Shown here: piece after piece, positions 32,550-42,050 of the stretch
Numbering within the stretch: the stretch's first letter is position 1
Layout: every line of letters begins with the position of its first letter
DNA from: Sternotherus odoratus
Taxonomy: Eukaryota > Chordata > Testudines > Kinosternidae
DNA length: 64,000 nucleotides
Assembly: GCA_032164245.1 (NCBI GenBank)
Contig: JAVMKO010000007.1
Span: 1,364,001-1,428,000 of the forward strand
Reading direction: 5' to 3'
Position numbers and translations under genes: made by a program
Notes under the pieces: generated by a model
The model's database searches: none
The model's input: the letters and a program-made list of their open reading frames with translations, nothing else
Told to the model about the DNA's origin: nothing

Positions 32550-32890
32550 ATTGCCATTTTAACACAATTGGTCAGAAATGTACTGCAGCCGTGGTTTCAG
32601 TGTGTTTGCTGCTGAAAGTCTCACAGTGCAGCACAACGATTCCTGGGAACTCCTTGAACCCCAAATGCAACTCTGGAAAGTTGCACCTGTCTAGCTTGAG
32701 AACTCAATGTGGCCTCATGTCTATCCAAGGTGCCCTAGACGAGACTGGCATGGCTACCACTCTGAAACCAGAATAGACCGGTTGGTATTGCTTTGCAAAC
32801 ACAGATTTGTGGTAAATCAAGAGCATTTCATGGCTTTTATCAGAATTAATCACTTGCAGAAAAAATATTCATAATTCTCAGGAATTTCAC

Positions 32891-33894
32891 CAGTGGATCA
32901 CGGTCCGACTGGTCGATCCTGGAGCCTCTGACAGTCGATTGTGATCTCCAGCTGCTAAAAGTCTGGCAGTGCAGCAGGGCTAAGGCAGGCTCCCTGCCTG
33001 CCCCGGCCCTATGCCACTCCTGGAAGCAACCAGCATGCCTCTAAGGCCCCAGGGAATGGGAGGGCAGGGATCTCCATGCGCTGCTCCTGCCTGCAAGCAC
33101 CACCTCCACAGCTCCCATTGGCAGGGACGGAGAACTGCAGCCAGTGGGAGCTGCAGGGGCAGGGTCTGCAGAGAGGGGCAGTGCACTGAACCACGTGCTC
33201 CCCCAGGGGCTGCGGGGCACGATGGCCACTTCTGGGAGTGGAGTGGGCCCGGGGAAGGCAGAGATCCTGCCTTAGCCCCACTGTGCCACCACACAGGAGC
33301 TGCCCAAGCCACCCAGTGGGAGCCCAAATCCCTCTCACACCTCAACCCCCAACCCTGAGCCCTCTCCTGGAGCCAGCACCCCAAACTCCCTCCTGCACCC
33401 CAAATCTCCTGCCCCAACCCTGAGCCCCCTCCCAGAGCCAGCACCTGGTACCCCCTCCTGCACCTCAACCAACTTCCCCAGCCCTGAGCCCCCCTCCCAG
33501 AGCCAGCACCCCGAACCCCCCTCCTGCTCCACTCCAAACTCCCTCCTGACCCCCTCTCCCAAAGCTAGCACCTGGTACCCCCCCTGCACTCCAACCAACT
33601 GCCCCAGCCCTGAGCCCCCTCCCAGAACCAACACCCCATATAACCTCCTGCACTTGAACACTGCCCCAGCCCAGAGTCCCCTCCTGCACCCAAACTCTCT
33701 CCCAGAGCTTGCACCCCTCACCCACTCCTGCACCCCCACCCCTTGCCCCAGCCCGGTGAAAGTGAGTGAGGGTGGGGGAGAGCGAGCGATGGAGTGACTG
33801 GGGAAGGGTCGCGGGGAAGGGGCTGGGATAGATCCTGGGTTGCACTTAAATTCATAAAGTGATCCTGTGTGCATCAAAAGGTTGGAGACCACTG
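32891..33894 (+). mobile_element. Non-autonomous hAT-like transposon (1,004 bp)
   Basis: Ends CAGTGGATCACGGTCCGA and AAAGGTTGGAGACCACTG are diverged inverted repeats. Flanking octamers AATTTCAC (32883-32890) and GATTTCAC (33895-33902) match at seven of eight positions. The right half has AGCCCCCTCCCAGAGCCAGCACC-type tandem units of about 60-70 bp. No transposase. Confidence 0.8.
33380..33760. repeat. Tandem C-rich repeat inside the hAT
   Basis: Diverged units around CCCTGAGCCCCCTCCCAG and AGCCAGCACC recur near 33350, 33419, 33481, 33607 and 33670, and produce spurious Gly/Val-rich frames on the minus strand. Confidence 0.75.
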
Positions 33895-34039
33895 GATTTC
33901 ACCGTGAGCAAAGCACTTCGAAACATCTGACCCTGAATGCAAATCCGGGTGTTGGAAGCTCTAGCCCTCTGATTCAAACCCGCAGTTCAACTGAAAGGCA
34001 CAAACTGCAGCTGCACAAAGGGAGGTTAGGTTAATGGGC

Positions 34040-34300
34040 CAAACCCAATGATTGATTATTATTTGTATTAAATTAGAGCCTAGAGGCACCAACATTAGAT
34101 ATGGGGCCAGTTGTGCTAGATACCGTACGAGCACATAGTGCCCTGAAGAACTACCAACCTACACAGACAATAGATGAGAGTGGAAACAGAGACACAGAGC
34201 GGTGAAGCGACTTGCCTGAATTTTCACAGTAGTAGTTCAGAGGTAGAGACAGGAACAGAACTTGGTCTCCTATCCACTAGGCCGCGCTTCCTCCAGTCAG
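34040..34300 (-). repeat. MIR/CORE-SINE relic
   Basis: Read on the minus strand: a B-box region near CTCCTATCCACTAGGCCGCG, the core around GCGACTTGCCTGAATTTTCA, and the tail region TGTGCTAGATACCGTACGAG. This is the order of a MIR-type SINE. Confidence 0.7.
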
Positions 34301-34863
34301 ATTCCTCTTTGAATTCCAGAGGAGTTCAGACGTTAATCATTCGGTCTGAGCGTGCCCAGATGATTTTCATTCCAGTTCAGATCCAATACTGGACACGACC
34401 TATTTCCTGGTTTCAGTTTGGATGCTGCTGCTGCAACCATACGAACAGGGCTGTCGAAGGGAGTGAAAATCTGCTCTTGCGATGTCGTGATCAGAATTTT
34501 GAAGTATGAAAGATTCTGACCAGCTGTACTTGTCACATGCCATGTATTTTAAACACGTCCTTATTTTGGACCAAATGGTGACCCGTCCTACTTGTCTGCA
34601 CTAGGGAGTTAGCTGATATAAGGCTCCTCCCTTACTCTTGTACATGGGGCTACCTGGAGCCTGGGTTACAGTGCAGAGAGAGAACAATCTTTCGGGACAC
34701 TGCACAGCATCCAGGGCATGTGGATGGAGCTGTGCCTTCACAGTCCATTGGGAAGCTCTGGGAAACTCAGTCAGGCCAGCTTGGAGGAGGAGGATCAAGG
34801 ATAAGACAAACACTGAGCCCAGTGTTTTCCCCCAGAGCCCAGTGGGGAGCGAGACTGAGTCTG

Positions 34864-35132
34864 GGGATGTCCACACTGCAATAACAGACCCACGGCAGTG
34901 AGTCTCAGAGCCCAGCTCAGTGGAGATGTGGGGGTAAAGAAAGCCATGTAGACATTCCCCATAGGGCAGGATCCCAGACTCTGAAACTCAGCATGGGGGA
35001 GGGTCTGAGAGCCTGGGCTCTGGCCTGAGCCCAAACGTCCACACTGCCCTTTTTAGCCCCACAGCCCGAGTCCATCGACCAGGCGCTGAGACTTGGTGCT
35101 GTGGGTTTTTTTTTTACAATGCAGACAGACCC
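34864..35132 (+). mobile_element. MITE of TCCACACTGC-type family (about 270 bp)
   Basis: GGGATGTCCACACTGCAATA at the left and TTTTTACAATGCAGACAGAC at the right are imperfect inverted repeats. The interior (GAGTCTCAGAGCCCAGCTCA, GGTCTGAGAGCCTGGGCTCT) is partly self-complementary. No coding capacity; superfamily unresolved. Confidence 0.65.
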
Positions 35133-35146
35133 TCATCACAGTCAAG

Positions 35147-35614
35147 AATCAGAGAGGTAGCCGTGTTAGTCTGGAATAGCAGAGGTAACAAAGAGTCCTG
35201 TGGCACCTTAAAGACTAACTAAAGTTTTGAAGCATAAGCTTTCGTGGGCTAATACCCACTTCGTCGGATGCAAGCAGTGGAAGTATCCAGGGGCAGGTAT
35301 AGATAAGTAGGCAAGAGCCTCAGGACTGAATAGGGACTATGAGTGGCTAGTTAACTACAAAAGCAGTTTCTCTTCTCTTGCTGTTCACACCTCCAGTTCA
35401 GCTGCTAGAGGAATACCTCACCCTCCCTGATTAGAGATAACAAGCTGGTTCAGCCTCATCGGACTAACCTGGTTATCTCTAACCTGGCTCTTGCCTACTT
35501 ATCTATACCTGACCCTGGACACTTCCACTGCTTGCATCCGACGCAGTAGGTATTAGCCCACGAAAGCTTATGCTTCAATACTTTAGTTAGTCTTTAAGGT
35601 GCCACCGGACTCCT
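35147..35614 (+). mobile_element. PLE with inverted plus direct terminal repeats
   Basis: 35147-35305 is a minus-strand copy of the subfamily 2 terminal repeat (GTAGCCGTGTTAGTCTGGAA ... GGGCTAATACCCACTTCGTC). A short plus-strand coding end at about 35325-35430 follows (DYEWLVNYKSSFSSL- and ARGIPHPP-like), then a plus-strand terminal repeat at 35431-35614. A 5' inverted terminal-repeat copy and a short 3' coding end is a known PLE insertion form. The two arms share more than 100 bp and could fold into a hairpin. Confidence 0.85.
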
Positions 35615-35619
35615 CATCC

Positions 35620-36240
35620 CAGTCTGCTTTCAGGCCCGTTTCTTTGACAGCACAACACGCTTCCCCTTACTCTGCCTAGTGGCAGATCCATGGTTTGGTC
35701 CTGTCTCTGGTTACTCTTCCTTGGATTGGCGTGTTTTACAAGTTAATGTCAATTACAATGAATTTTTATGTGCCATCCCAACCTATTACAAAAACAAGCC
35801 AAATCCTTCCAGACAGAAATTCTAATTTACTCTTCCACTTGATTGCACCACTCACTTATGCAGATAGACCAGCACTCAGACCACTTCTCCCTACAGGAAG
35901 TTCAACAAACACTTCCCCTCTCCATTTGAAATCGTTCCTATAATTGCCTTCTAAACCTGTATTTAGACACTTCCCTCTTTGCTTTTATTCCATTCCCACA
36001 TTAAAGCTTACATTATACTTTAAAAATAAAAGAAAGACTTGAAAACGTCACCCTTTCTTAGTAAATCATTTGCACCCAGGTAATTTGCTAATCTCTCCAT
36101 TATTAATGTTTTAATCATGCAGAGCTAGATTTTGACTTCAGGCACAGCCCTGAGCAAGGGATGGGACATAAACTGCACCTCCCCGGGAGACATGATTCTG
36201 AGTCACATTTCCTTCCCAGCTTTCTCTTGCTCCTCATTTA
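35620..36240. other. No recognised feature
   Basis: AT-rich unique-looking DNA between a PLE and a solo LTR. Confidence 0.4.
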
Positions 36241-36723
36241 GGCCCTGTAGTGAAGTGAGACTCACCGGAGGCGGCGCCTCCTGCTGGTCATCTGGGAATT
36301 ACATTCCAACATATGGCGCACCCTCTGCAGCCAGTGTCTTGCCTGCCGCTGGCACCCAGGTCCCTCCTGGACCTGGTGCCCTTTATCTTGGGATGCTGCT
36401 AGGGTGACCAGACGTCCCAATTTTATCGGGACAGTCCCGATTTTAAGGCACTTGTCCCGCCCGAGGTATGGTCAGGACGCCCTCTTTGTCCCGATATTCA
36501 GGACCTTGCGCCCTCAGCCACTGCTTCCGGCCGGCAGGGCGGCTGATTCACTCGCCTGCGGCAGGAGCACGCCACTGACTGCCCCAGGCAGAGACAGGGC
36601 AGCCCCGTCTCTCTGCCGGCGCATGCTGCGGGGGGCTCTGCTTGCAAGCGCAGACAGAGGGAGGGGGTGGAGGCAGAGAGCCCCCGGCCACCCCCGCCCC
36701 AGCCCCTCATCAGCCCTACCTAC

Positions 36724-36841
36724 AGCCACTGCCCCAGGCAGAGAGTCAGGACAGGTCTCTCCCTGCCAGTGGGGGGGGGGGGGGGGAAGCTGCTTGCCCA
36801 GGCGCCCAGACCTGTCCTGACTCTCTCTGCCTGGGGCAGTG
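36724..36841. repeat. Inverted repeat inside the 1.9-kb element
   Basis: CACTGCCCCAGGCAGAGAGT (from 36727) continues into CAGGACAGGTCT. It is mirrored by AGACCTGTCCTGACTCTCTC and TGCCTGGGGCAGTG (36808-36841), arms of about 32 bp around a G-run spacer. Confidence 0.9.
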
Positions 36842-37156
36842 GATGGGGCTGATGAGGAGCTGGAGGGGGGGTGGCCAGGGGCTCTCTGCCCCTGCTCCCT
36901 CCCTCTGCCAGCGCATGCAAGCAGTGCGCCCCCCCCCACCTGGCTCTGGCTCCGGCTCCTCTCACCTTTTCCAGCCCCACTGCCCCAGGTAGCTTCTAAA
37001 GGTCCAGGTCCCTCCCCTCGGGAGAGGTCTCTGCCGTGGAGCACACAGCTGCATGCTGCAGGGACTGGGCTGCTTGCAGAGGGGGCAGAGAGCCCCCGGC
37101 CACCCCCCATCTCCCCCCAACCCAGCTCCTGCCCCCTGACCCAATCCTGACCTGAC

Positions 37157-37276
37157 CCCAAGAGCCAGAGGGACCTGTCTGCCAGATACTTCCTGGGACA
37201 GGAGGACAGAGCTGCCCCAGGTAAGCATCGCTGGGACTCCCTACCTCAGCCCCTGGCAGGTCCCTCTGGCTCTTGG
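37157..37276. repeat. Second inverted repeat inside the 1.9-kb element
   Basis: CCAAGAGCCAGAGGGACCTG (37157-37176) is repeated as its exact reverse complement CAGGTCCCTCTGGCTCTTGG (37257-37276). Confidence 0.9.
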
Positions 37277-37729
37277 GGGAGGGGGCTTTGCATGCTTACC
37301 CGGCTGCAAGCCCCGCTCCAGGCTCCGGCAGCTCCCACTGGCACTTTTCCCAGTCACTGAGAGCCACAGAGCTAGTCCTTTTGGCTGGAGAGTCTGGAGA
37401 CTCCCCTTGTTGCTCTCACCCTAAGAGCCAAAGACCTCCCAGTGGGGCTGGTGAATGTGGCCAGAGAAGGGAGCAGGGTGTGATGGGATGAGTGTCTGGG
37501 AGGTGGGGCTGGGGGGGCTGGGCAGTGAGGGAGGTTTATATGTTTTTGGGTGCTAGCCAGTGGGGGTCCATTGGGGGTGCTAGTGGGGGAGAGCCTTTAA
37601 AACTGCCCGCCAACAAAGCCAGCACCTCCACTATCTTCCCCGCCGCGCCGCAGACCCCCCCCCCCCCGCAAGGCACAGTTTAAACCACGCAAGGCACAGC
37701 CGCACAAAAGTGCAATTGGTAAACAGGGG

Positions 37730-37812
37730 GGCATGGTTCTATGGTAAGGGGGCATGGTTCTATGGTAAGGGGGCATGGTTCTATGGTAAGGGGGCATGGT
37801 TATATGATAAGC
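37730..37812. repeat. 21-bp tandem repeat, four units
   Basis: Unit GGGGCATGGTTCTATGGTAA (plus one G) repeated about four times, the last diverged (TTATATGATAA). Because 21 is a multiple of 3, an open frame at 37710-38078 carries GKGAWFY heptads, and the minus strand carries YHRTMPP heptads. Confidence 0.95.
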
Positions 37813-38942
37813 ACGCGGTGTGGCCGGGACCAAAGGTCAAAGCCAGGAACAGGCAGTTTGGCACTGCTGTTCCCCGCACACAAGGAAAAAAAGCCGCCCT
37901 CTCCCCGCGCAAGTTCGAGTCACTCGTAGGGTGCCACCCACCACCCTCTATAAACCAAGTCCTGCAGGGCCGTCAGGTCTTCCCTGCGTGTCTGGGGGAG
38001 GGGAGGGAGCACAATAAAAACAATAACAATACAGCACTATCCGATTATCCATTTATTTTCATTAAATATATAAACTAAAGAATAGTAGATTGAACCCCTG
38101 GCCCCGTGGTTTCTACAACCCCTTTTTCAGCTTCCTAGGGCTGTGTGCCCCTCTCATGGCTCTGATCAGGGCTGTACACTGGGGCCTGTTGTGTCCCACC
38201 CCTCCACTCATGTCCCGCCCCTCATGTCCCGCCCCCCACTCACACCCTCCCCTCGTGCCCCCCCCCCAGTCCCCCCATAATGTGTCCGGATATTTCACTC
38301 TTCCGATCTGGTCACCCTAGATGCTGCCCCTGGAGCACCCCACCTTGCCTCAGTGGCGACTGCCAGTCATCATCTAGCCCCTGCCCACTGGGGCAGACTG
38401 CAGTCTGTAATGGACACTCATCACTGGCAAGGGGTAGGACCTGCTGCCTCTGCCTATCCTCAAGCTGCCCCTCTGCAGCCCCAGTACCTCCACAGGCCTT
38501 TAACAAGGCCTGCAACCTGGGGGTTTATCAGACTGGAGCTCCCAAATCCTCTTGCCCTTTCCCCCAACACTGCCCAGGTCCTTTGCACCCAAGCAGCTAT
38601 CCCCTACCACACCAGGGCTAGAGTGAGACTCCTCTGTCTCCTGGCCCCACAGCTCTTTTATCAGGGCCAGCTGAGCCCTAACTGCGCTGGCCACAGCTGT
38701 GGCTGCTACTCCAATCAGCTTAGCTTAGCTGCTTTTAACCAGGAGTGGGGCAGCCTCTCGACTACAGGCCCAGATACTCAAAGGTATTAGACTGCTAACT
38801 TCCATTGAGATCTATGGTTAGGTGCCTTAAAAGCTTTGAGGATCTGGCCTTACTACTGAACTATACCAGTAGGAAATTCCTACCTCCCCAGCACTGGCCT
38901 ACAAGTCAAAAGGTTGGAGTCCAGGTTCCACACAATCTACCT

Positions 38943-39192
38943 CATGTTCTCAAACTGTAGGTCGCGACTTGCCAGGGCCCGGGATCAAAGCCGAAGTCCA
39001 AGCCCCCACTGCCCAGGGTGGTGGGGCTCAGGCTACAGCCCCCTCTCCCCCGGGGGATGAAGCTCTTGGGGTTTTGCTTTGCCCCCCTTGCGTGGGGCAG
39101 TGGGGCTCAGGCTTTGCTCCCCCTCCTGGGGTCAGGTAGTAATTCTTGTTGTCAGAAGGAGGTCATGGTGCAATGAACTTTGAGGACCCCTG
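38943..39192 (+). mobile_element. Small hAT relic (250 bp)
   Basis: Left end CATGTTCTCAAACTGTAGG and right end AACTTTGAGGACCCCTG are diverged inverted repeats. Flanking octamers ATCTACCT (38935-38942) and ATCCACCC (39193-39200) match at six of eight positions. The interior GTGGGGCTCAGGCT occurs twice. Confidence 0.7.
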
Positions 39193-39493
39193 ATCCACCC
39201 CACCCACTTCTGCCAGCTGCCTCTTCTTACTCCGGAGGGTCAGCTGAAGTCTGCAGAGGGGGTCCTTACTCCCCTGTGTGGGAAGGCAGCCCTCATCCTG
39301 AGCCAACCTGTTCCTTTTTCAAGTGATGACTGTTTCCCCTCTTCTCCCAATCGCCTTCCTCCTCAGCTCGCCTCATTTCCCTTCCCAGAAACACCCAGTA
39401 CATTAACCCCCCGGGCAGGAGAGGAAGAGCTGCCTCAACAACAGATGGGGCAGTGGGACAAACATGACAGGCAGCTCCGCTCACGCAGTAGAA

Positions 39494-39682
39494 GTATAGA
39501 ATATCAGGGTTAGAAGGGACCTCAGGAGATCATCTAGTCCAACCCCCACTCAAAACAGGATCAATCCCCAATTAAATCATCCATCACAATTTTGCCTTAT
39601 ATCACCCCCTCAGGGATTGAACTCATAACCCTGAGGTTAACAGGTCAATGCTCAAACCACTGCACTGCACTGCTCCTCCCCC
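39494..39682 (-). mobile_element. tRNA-derived SINE, minus strand
   Basis: Minus-strand copy of the SINE at 13792: CR1-like tail at the left (TCAGGGTTAGAAGGGACCTC, GATCATCTAGTCCAACC), B-box complement GATTGAACTCATAACCCTGA, and A-box complement near GCTCAAACCACTGCACTGC. Confidence 0.9.
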
Positions 39683-39934
39683 TGTGCATGGTAGTGAGCC
39701 TTCTCTTCCCACACCACGAAATGCATTCGTGAGCACTGTCATGCTGGCAAGACTGACAAGAAATCTGTGTCTTCATGCAATTCAATTGGCAATCATTCAT
39801 TGCAGCCTTCGTTAGGAAGGGTTTCCTCAGCTGGAAATGCTCCAAGGAACATCAGGCTATTGCACATGTACTCCGGCAATGCATGGTATTGACCCTCTGT
39901 TGGAGAACATTGTACTGAATCTAAAGTCTGAGGT

Positions 39935-40132
39935 CGAGAATCAGAGAGGGAGCCGTGTTAGTCTGGTTTTGCAGAAGTGACAAAGAGTCCCGTGGCACCT
40001 TAAAGACTAACTAAAGTATTGAAGCATAAGCTTTCGTGGGCTAATACCCACTTCGTCAGATGCATGCAGTACTAGCCCACAAACGCTTCAATACTTTTGT
40101 TACTCTTTAAGGTGCCACAGGACTCTTTGTCG
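39935..40132 (-). mobile_element. PLE terminal-repeat inverted pair
   Basis: 39935-40075 is a minus-strand subfamily 2 terminal repeat with an intact hammerhead-type core CTGACGA (complement of 40053-40059). It joins directly to a short plus-strand piece (40071-40132, AGCCCACAAACGCTTCAATA ... AGGTGCCACAGGACTCTTTG). Nothing of the coding region lies between. Confidence 0.85.
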
Positions 40133-40825
40133 TTAAAGCCTGAGGCAATTCCTAATGGGACAGTTCTAGAGCTGCATCCGTTTACATCAGCCTAGGGTCT
40201 GTCCCTGCAGCTCCACTTGTATTCTGGTCTTTCAACTACCCACAGAGTCCAAATGATTCCTCTGAGCCACCTTAACAGGCACAAGGTTCGTTCTGGCAGC
40301 CTGGGAGTCTGGGACAATGGCCATAGTTGAGTAGTGGGATAACGCCACGCTGGAAATAGCTACACTCGGAAGAGATTGCCTTTCTGTGACCAGCTCTCAT
40401 AACCACTGGGAGGGGAGAGCTGTCTGCCAAGTAGATCCAAACTCAGGGAAATGAGTCAGCATGTCCCATGAACTGTATCTTGTGATCGGTCACGGGGGCA
40501 TATTGCTCATAACTGCTTCTTTGACCTTGGGGGGGGGGGGTTGGCTTAACAGATCTTTACTAAATTCTACATAGTTACATCCTTGCATCCTTATTTCTTC
40601 CCCTCACCCCCCCCCCAACCCTTCTTTTATTTCCTTTTTTATTAAACTGCATTTTTTTTGCTTCAGTAGAACTGCTCTGGATTTCCATCCGTGCAATAAA
40701 TTTCAGACTCTGGCCTGCGGTGGTTAGTCGCCTTGCCAAAATACATGTGCTTGATTTTCTTCTCACATAGGTGTAACTCTGTCAGTGGTGTGAGTGAAAA
40801 ACAGGGTCTCAGGTTTCAGTGGGGC
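40133..40825. other. No recognised feature
   Basis: Mixed sequence with a G-run (40531-40540) and T/C runs near 40600-40660. No supported gene. Confidence 0.4.
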
Positions 40826-41035
40826 AACATGGTCTAGTGGATGGGACACTGTAGTAGAATTGGGAGACCTGGGTTCTCTTCCTAACTATGCCTGTGGCCT
40901 TGGGTGACTCATTTCACCTCTTTTTCTCCTTGTGCCCTCTGTCTGCCTTTATACTGTAAGCTCTTCAGGGCAGATACTATCCCCAGCTATGTGTTTGTAC
41001 AGCCTTTGGATACTAGAGTAATACAAATACTAGTA
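40826..41035 (+). repeat. MIR/CORE-SINE, fairly complete
   Basis: Head ACATGGTCTAGTGGATGGGA (A-box region), GACCTGGGTTCTCTTCCTAA (B-box region), core TGGCCTTGGGTGACTCATTT, and tail ACTGTAAGCTCTTCAGGGCA ... TGTGTTTGTACAGCC ... TAATACAAATACTAGTAATA. Confidence 0.8.
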
Positions 41036-41804
41036 ATAATTGGGAAGTGCAAATATACAAAGGGGATTTGGCTACAGTGTATGTTTGCATCTGGACTTTC
41101 CATCCTTGATATCATGATGAAAGTGTCACCAGCTTGCCAGACTGGATCTTCACCCTTCTCTACAATACAGAACTGTTTGTATCTGTCTGCCCACAGAACT
41201 AGGCACCTTTTATTGGCAAATGATTTTCCACTGGGCAGCCATTACTTACCTTAGAAACAGGATTATAAGTAGCTTGGTGTGTTACTGCAGAGCTTTGTTA
41301 TCTTAGTAATGGTTTGACTACGAAAAATCCTACTCAAGCCTCCTTTTTTTTAAAGCACACTCAGTTTTATCACTCTCTGGTTTAGAGGGAAAAAGAAGCA
41401 TGAAAGTGATTTGGTTCGACTCTTTCTCTGTAATGTTTGTGAAAGCAGCCAAGATTCATTTGGGGTTTTGACAGGAATATGTATTGACTAAAGATCTTCA
41501 GTGTTGTAAACTCATATTATTTAAGGAGGCAAATGAAGATCTGTCTATCTGCTATATTTACATGCAGCTGTTAGTGGTATCTTTAGGATTAAATTCCTCA
41601 TCTCAAATGAAGCAGTGACCACAACAGAGCTGAGTAAGTTTTCACACTCATTTAGCATAGATGACATGAAGACTAGTGAGATGAATTCTTTGTTTCAGAG
41701 AGAAAAATCAGTCTGTTTTATGAATGCACTAAATATGTAAAGCCAGAAGGAACCATTGTAACCATCCAATCTAACCTCCTGTAAAGCAGAGGCCACAGGA
41801 TTTA
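41036..41804. other. No recognised feature
   Basis: AT-rich single-copy-looking DNA. The frame at 40904-41254 starts inside the MIR and has no family features. Confidence 0.4.
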
Positions 41805-41865
41805 GAATCATAGGACTGAAAGGGACCTCAAGAGGTCATCTAGTCCAGCACCCTGCTTGGGCAAG
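41805..41865 (-). mobile_element. CR1 3' tail scrap
   Basis: AGAATCATAGGACTGAAAGG, GACCTCAAGAGGTCATCTAG and TCCAGCACCCTGCTT are the complement of a CR1 3' terminus. Confidence 0.8.
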
Positions 41866-42050
41866 TCATATAAATGCTTGGTGCCTCAGTTCCCCATCTG
41901 TAAAATGGAAATATTAGTTCTTCCTTCTTCCACTCTTTGTTTTGTTTATCGAGCCTGTAACCTCTTAGGGACTTTTACTACCATGTACCATGCCTAGCAC
42001 AATGGGGCCCTGGTCTTAGTGGAGACTGCAGATGTGACTGTAATATAAAC
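41866..42050 (+). repeat. MIR/CORE-SINE 3' half
   Basis: GCCTCAGTTCCCCATCTGTA, AAATGGAAATATTAG and the tail GCCTAGCACAATGGGGCCCT ... TGTAATATAAACCCTAATAA. The head is missing. Confidence 0.75.

Larger units (their letters stand above)
36400..38319 (+). mobile_element. hAT-like TAGGGTGACCAGA element (1,920 bp)
   Basis: Ends TAGGGTGACCAGACGTCCCA and TTCCGATCTGGTCACCCTA are inverted repeats with a perfect 8-bp duplication GATGCTGC (36392-36399 and 38320-38327). Shorter relatives lie at 47405-47526 and 63530-63606, both keeping the GACCAG and GGGACAGTCC subterminal blocks. The interior is GC-rich with inverted and tandem repeats and no recognisable transposase. Frames of 100-215 codons are low-complexity. 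Confidence 0.9.
36246..38766 (+). mobile_element. Solo LTR, family A, interrupted by a 1.9-kb element
   Basis: Begins TGTAGTGAAGTGAGACTCAC and ends GCCTCTCGACTACA (TG...CA) with the 5-bp duplication GGCCC (36241-36245 and 38767-38771). Without the insertion at 36400-38319 and one 8-bp duplication the LTR is about 593 bp. It shares GGCGCCTCCTGCTGGTCATC and GGGCAGACTGCAGTCTGTAA blocks with the LTRs at 16739 and 56276. Confidence 0.9.

Noticed and set aside
36514..37161. 215-codon minus-strand frame and overlapping plus-strand frames
   Set aside because: GC-rich interior of the 1.9-kb transposon; the inverted repeats create matching frames on both strands.
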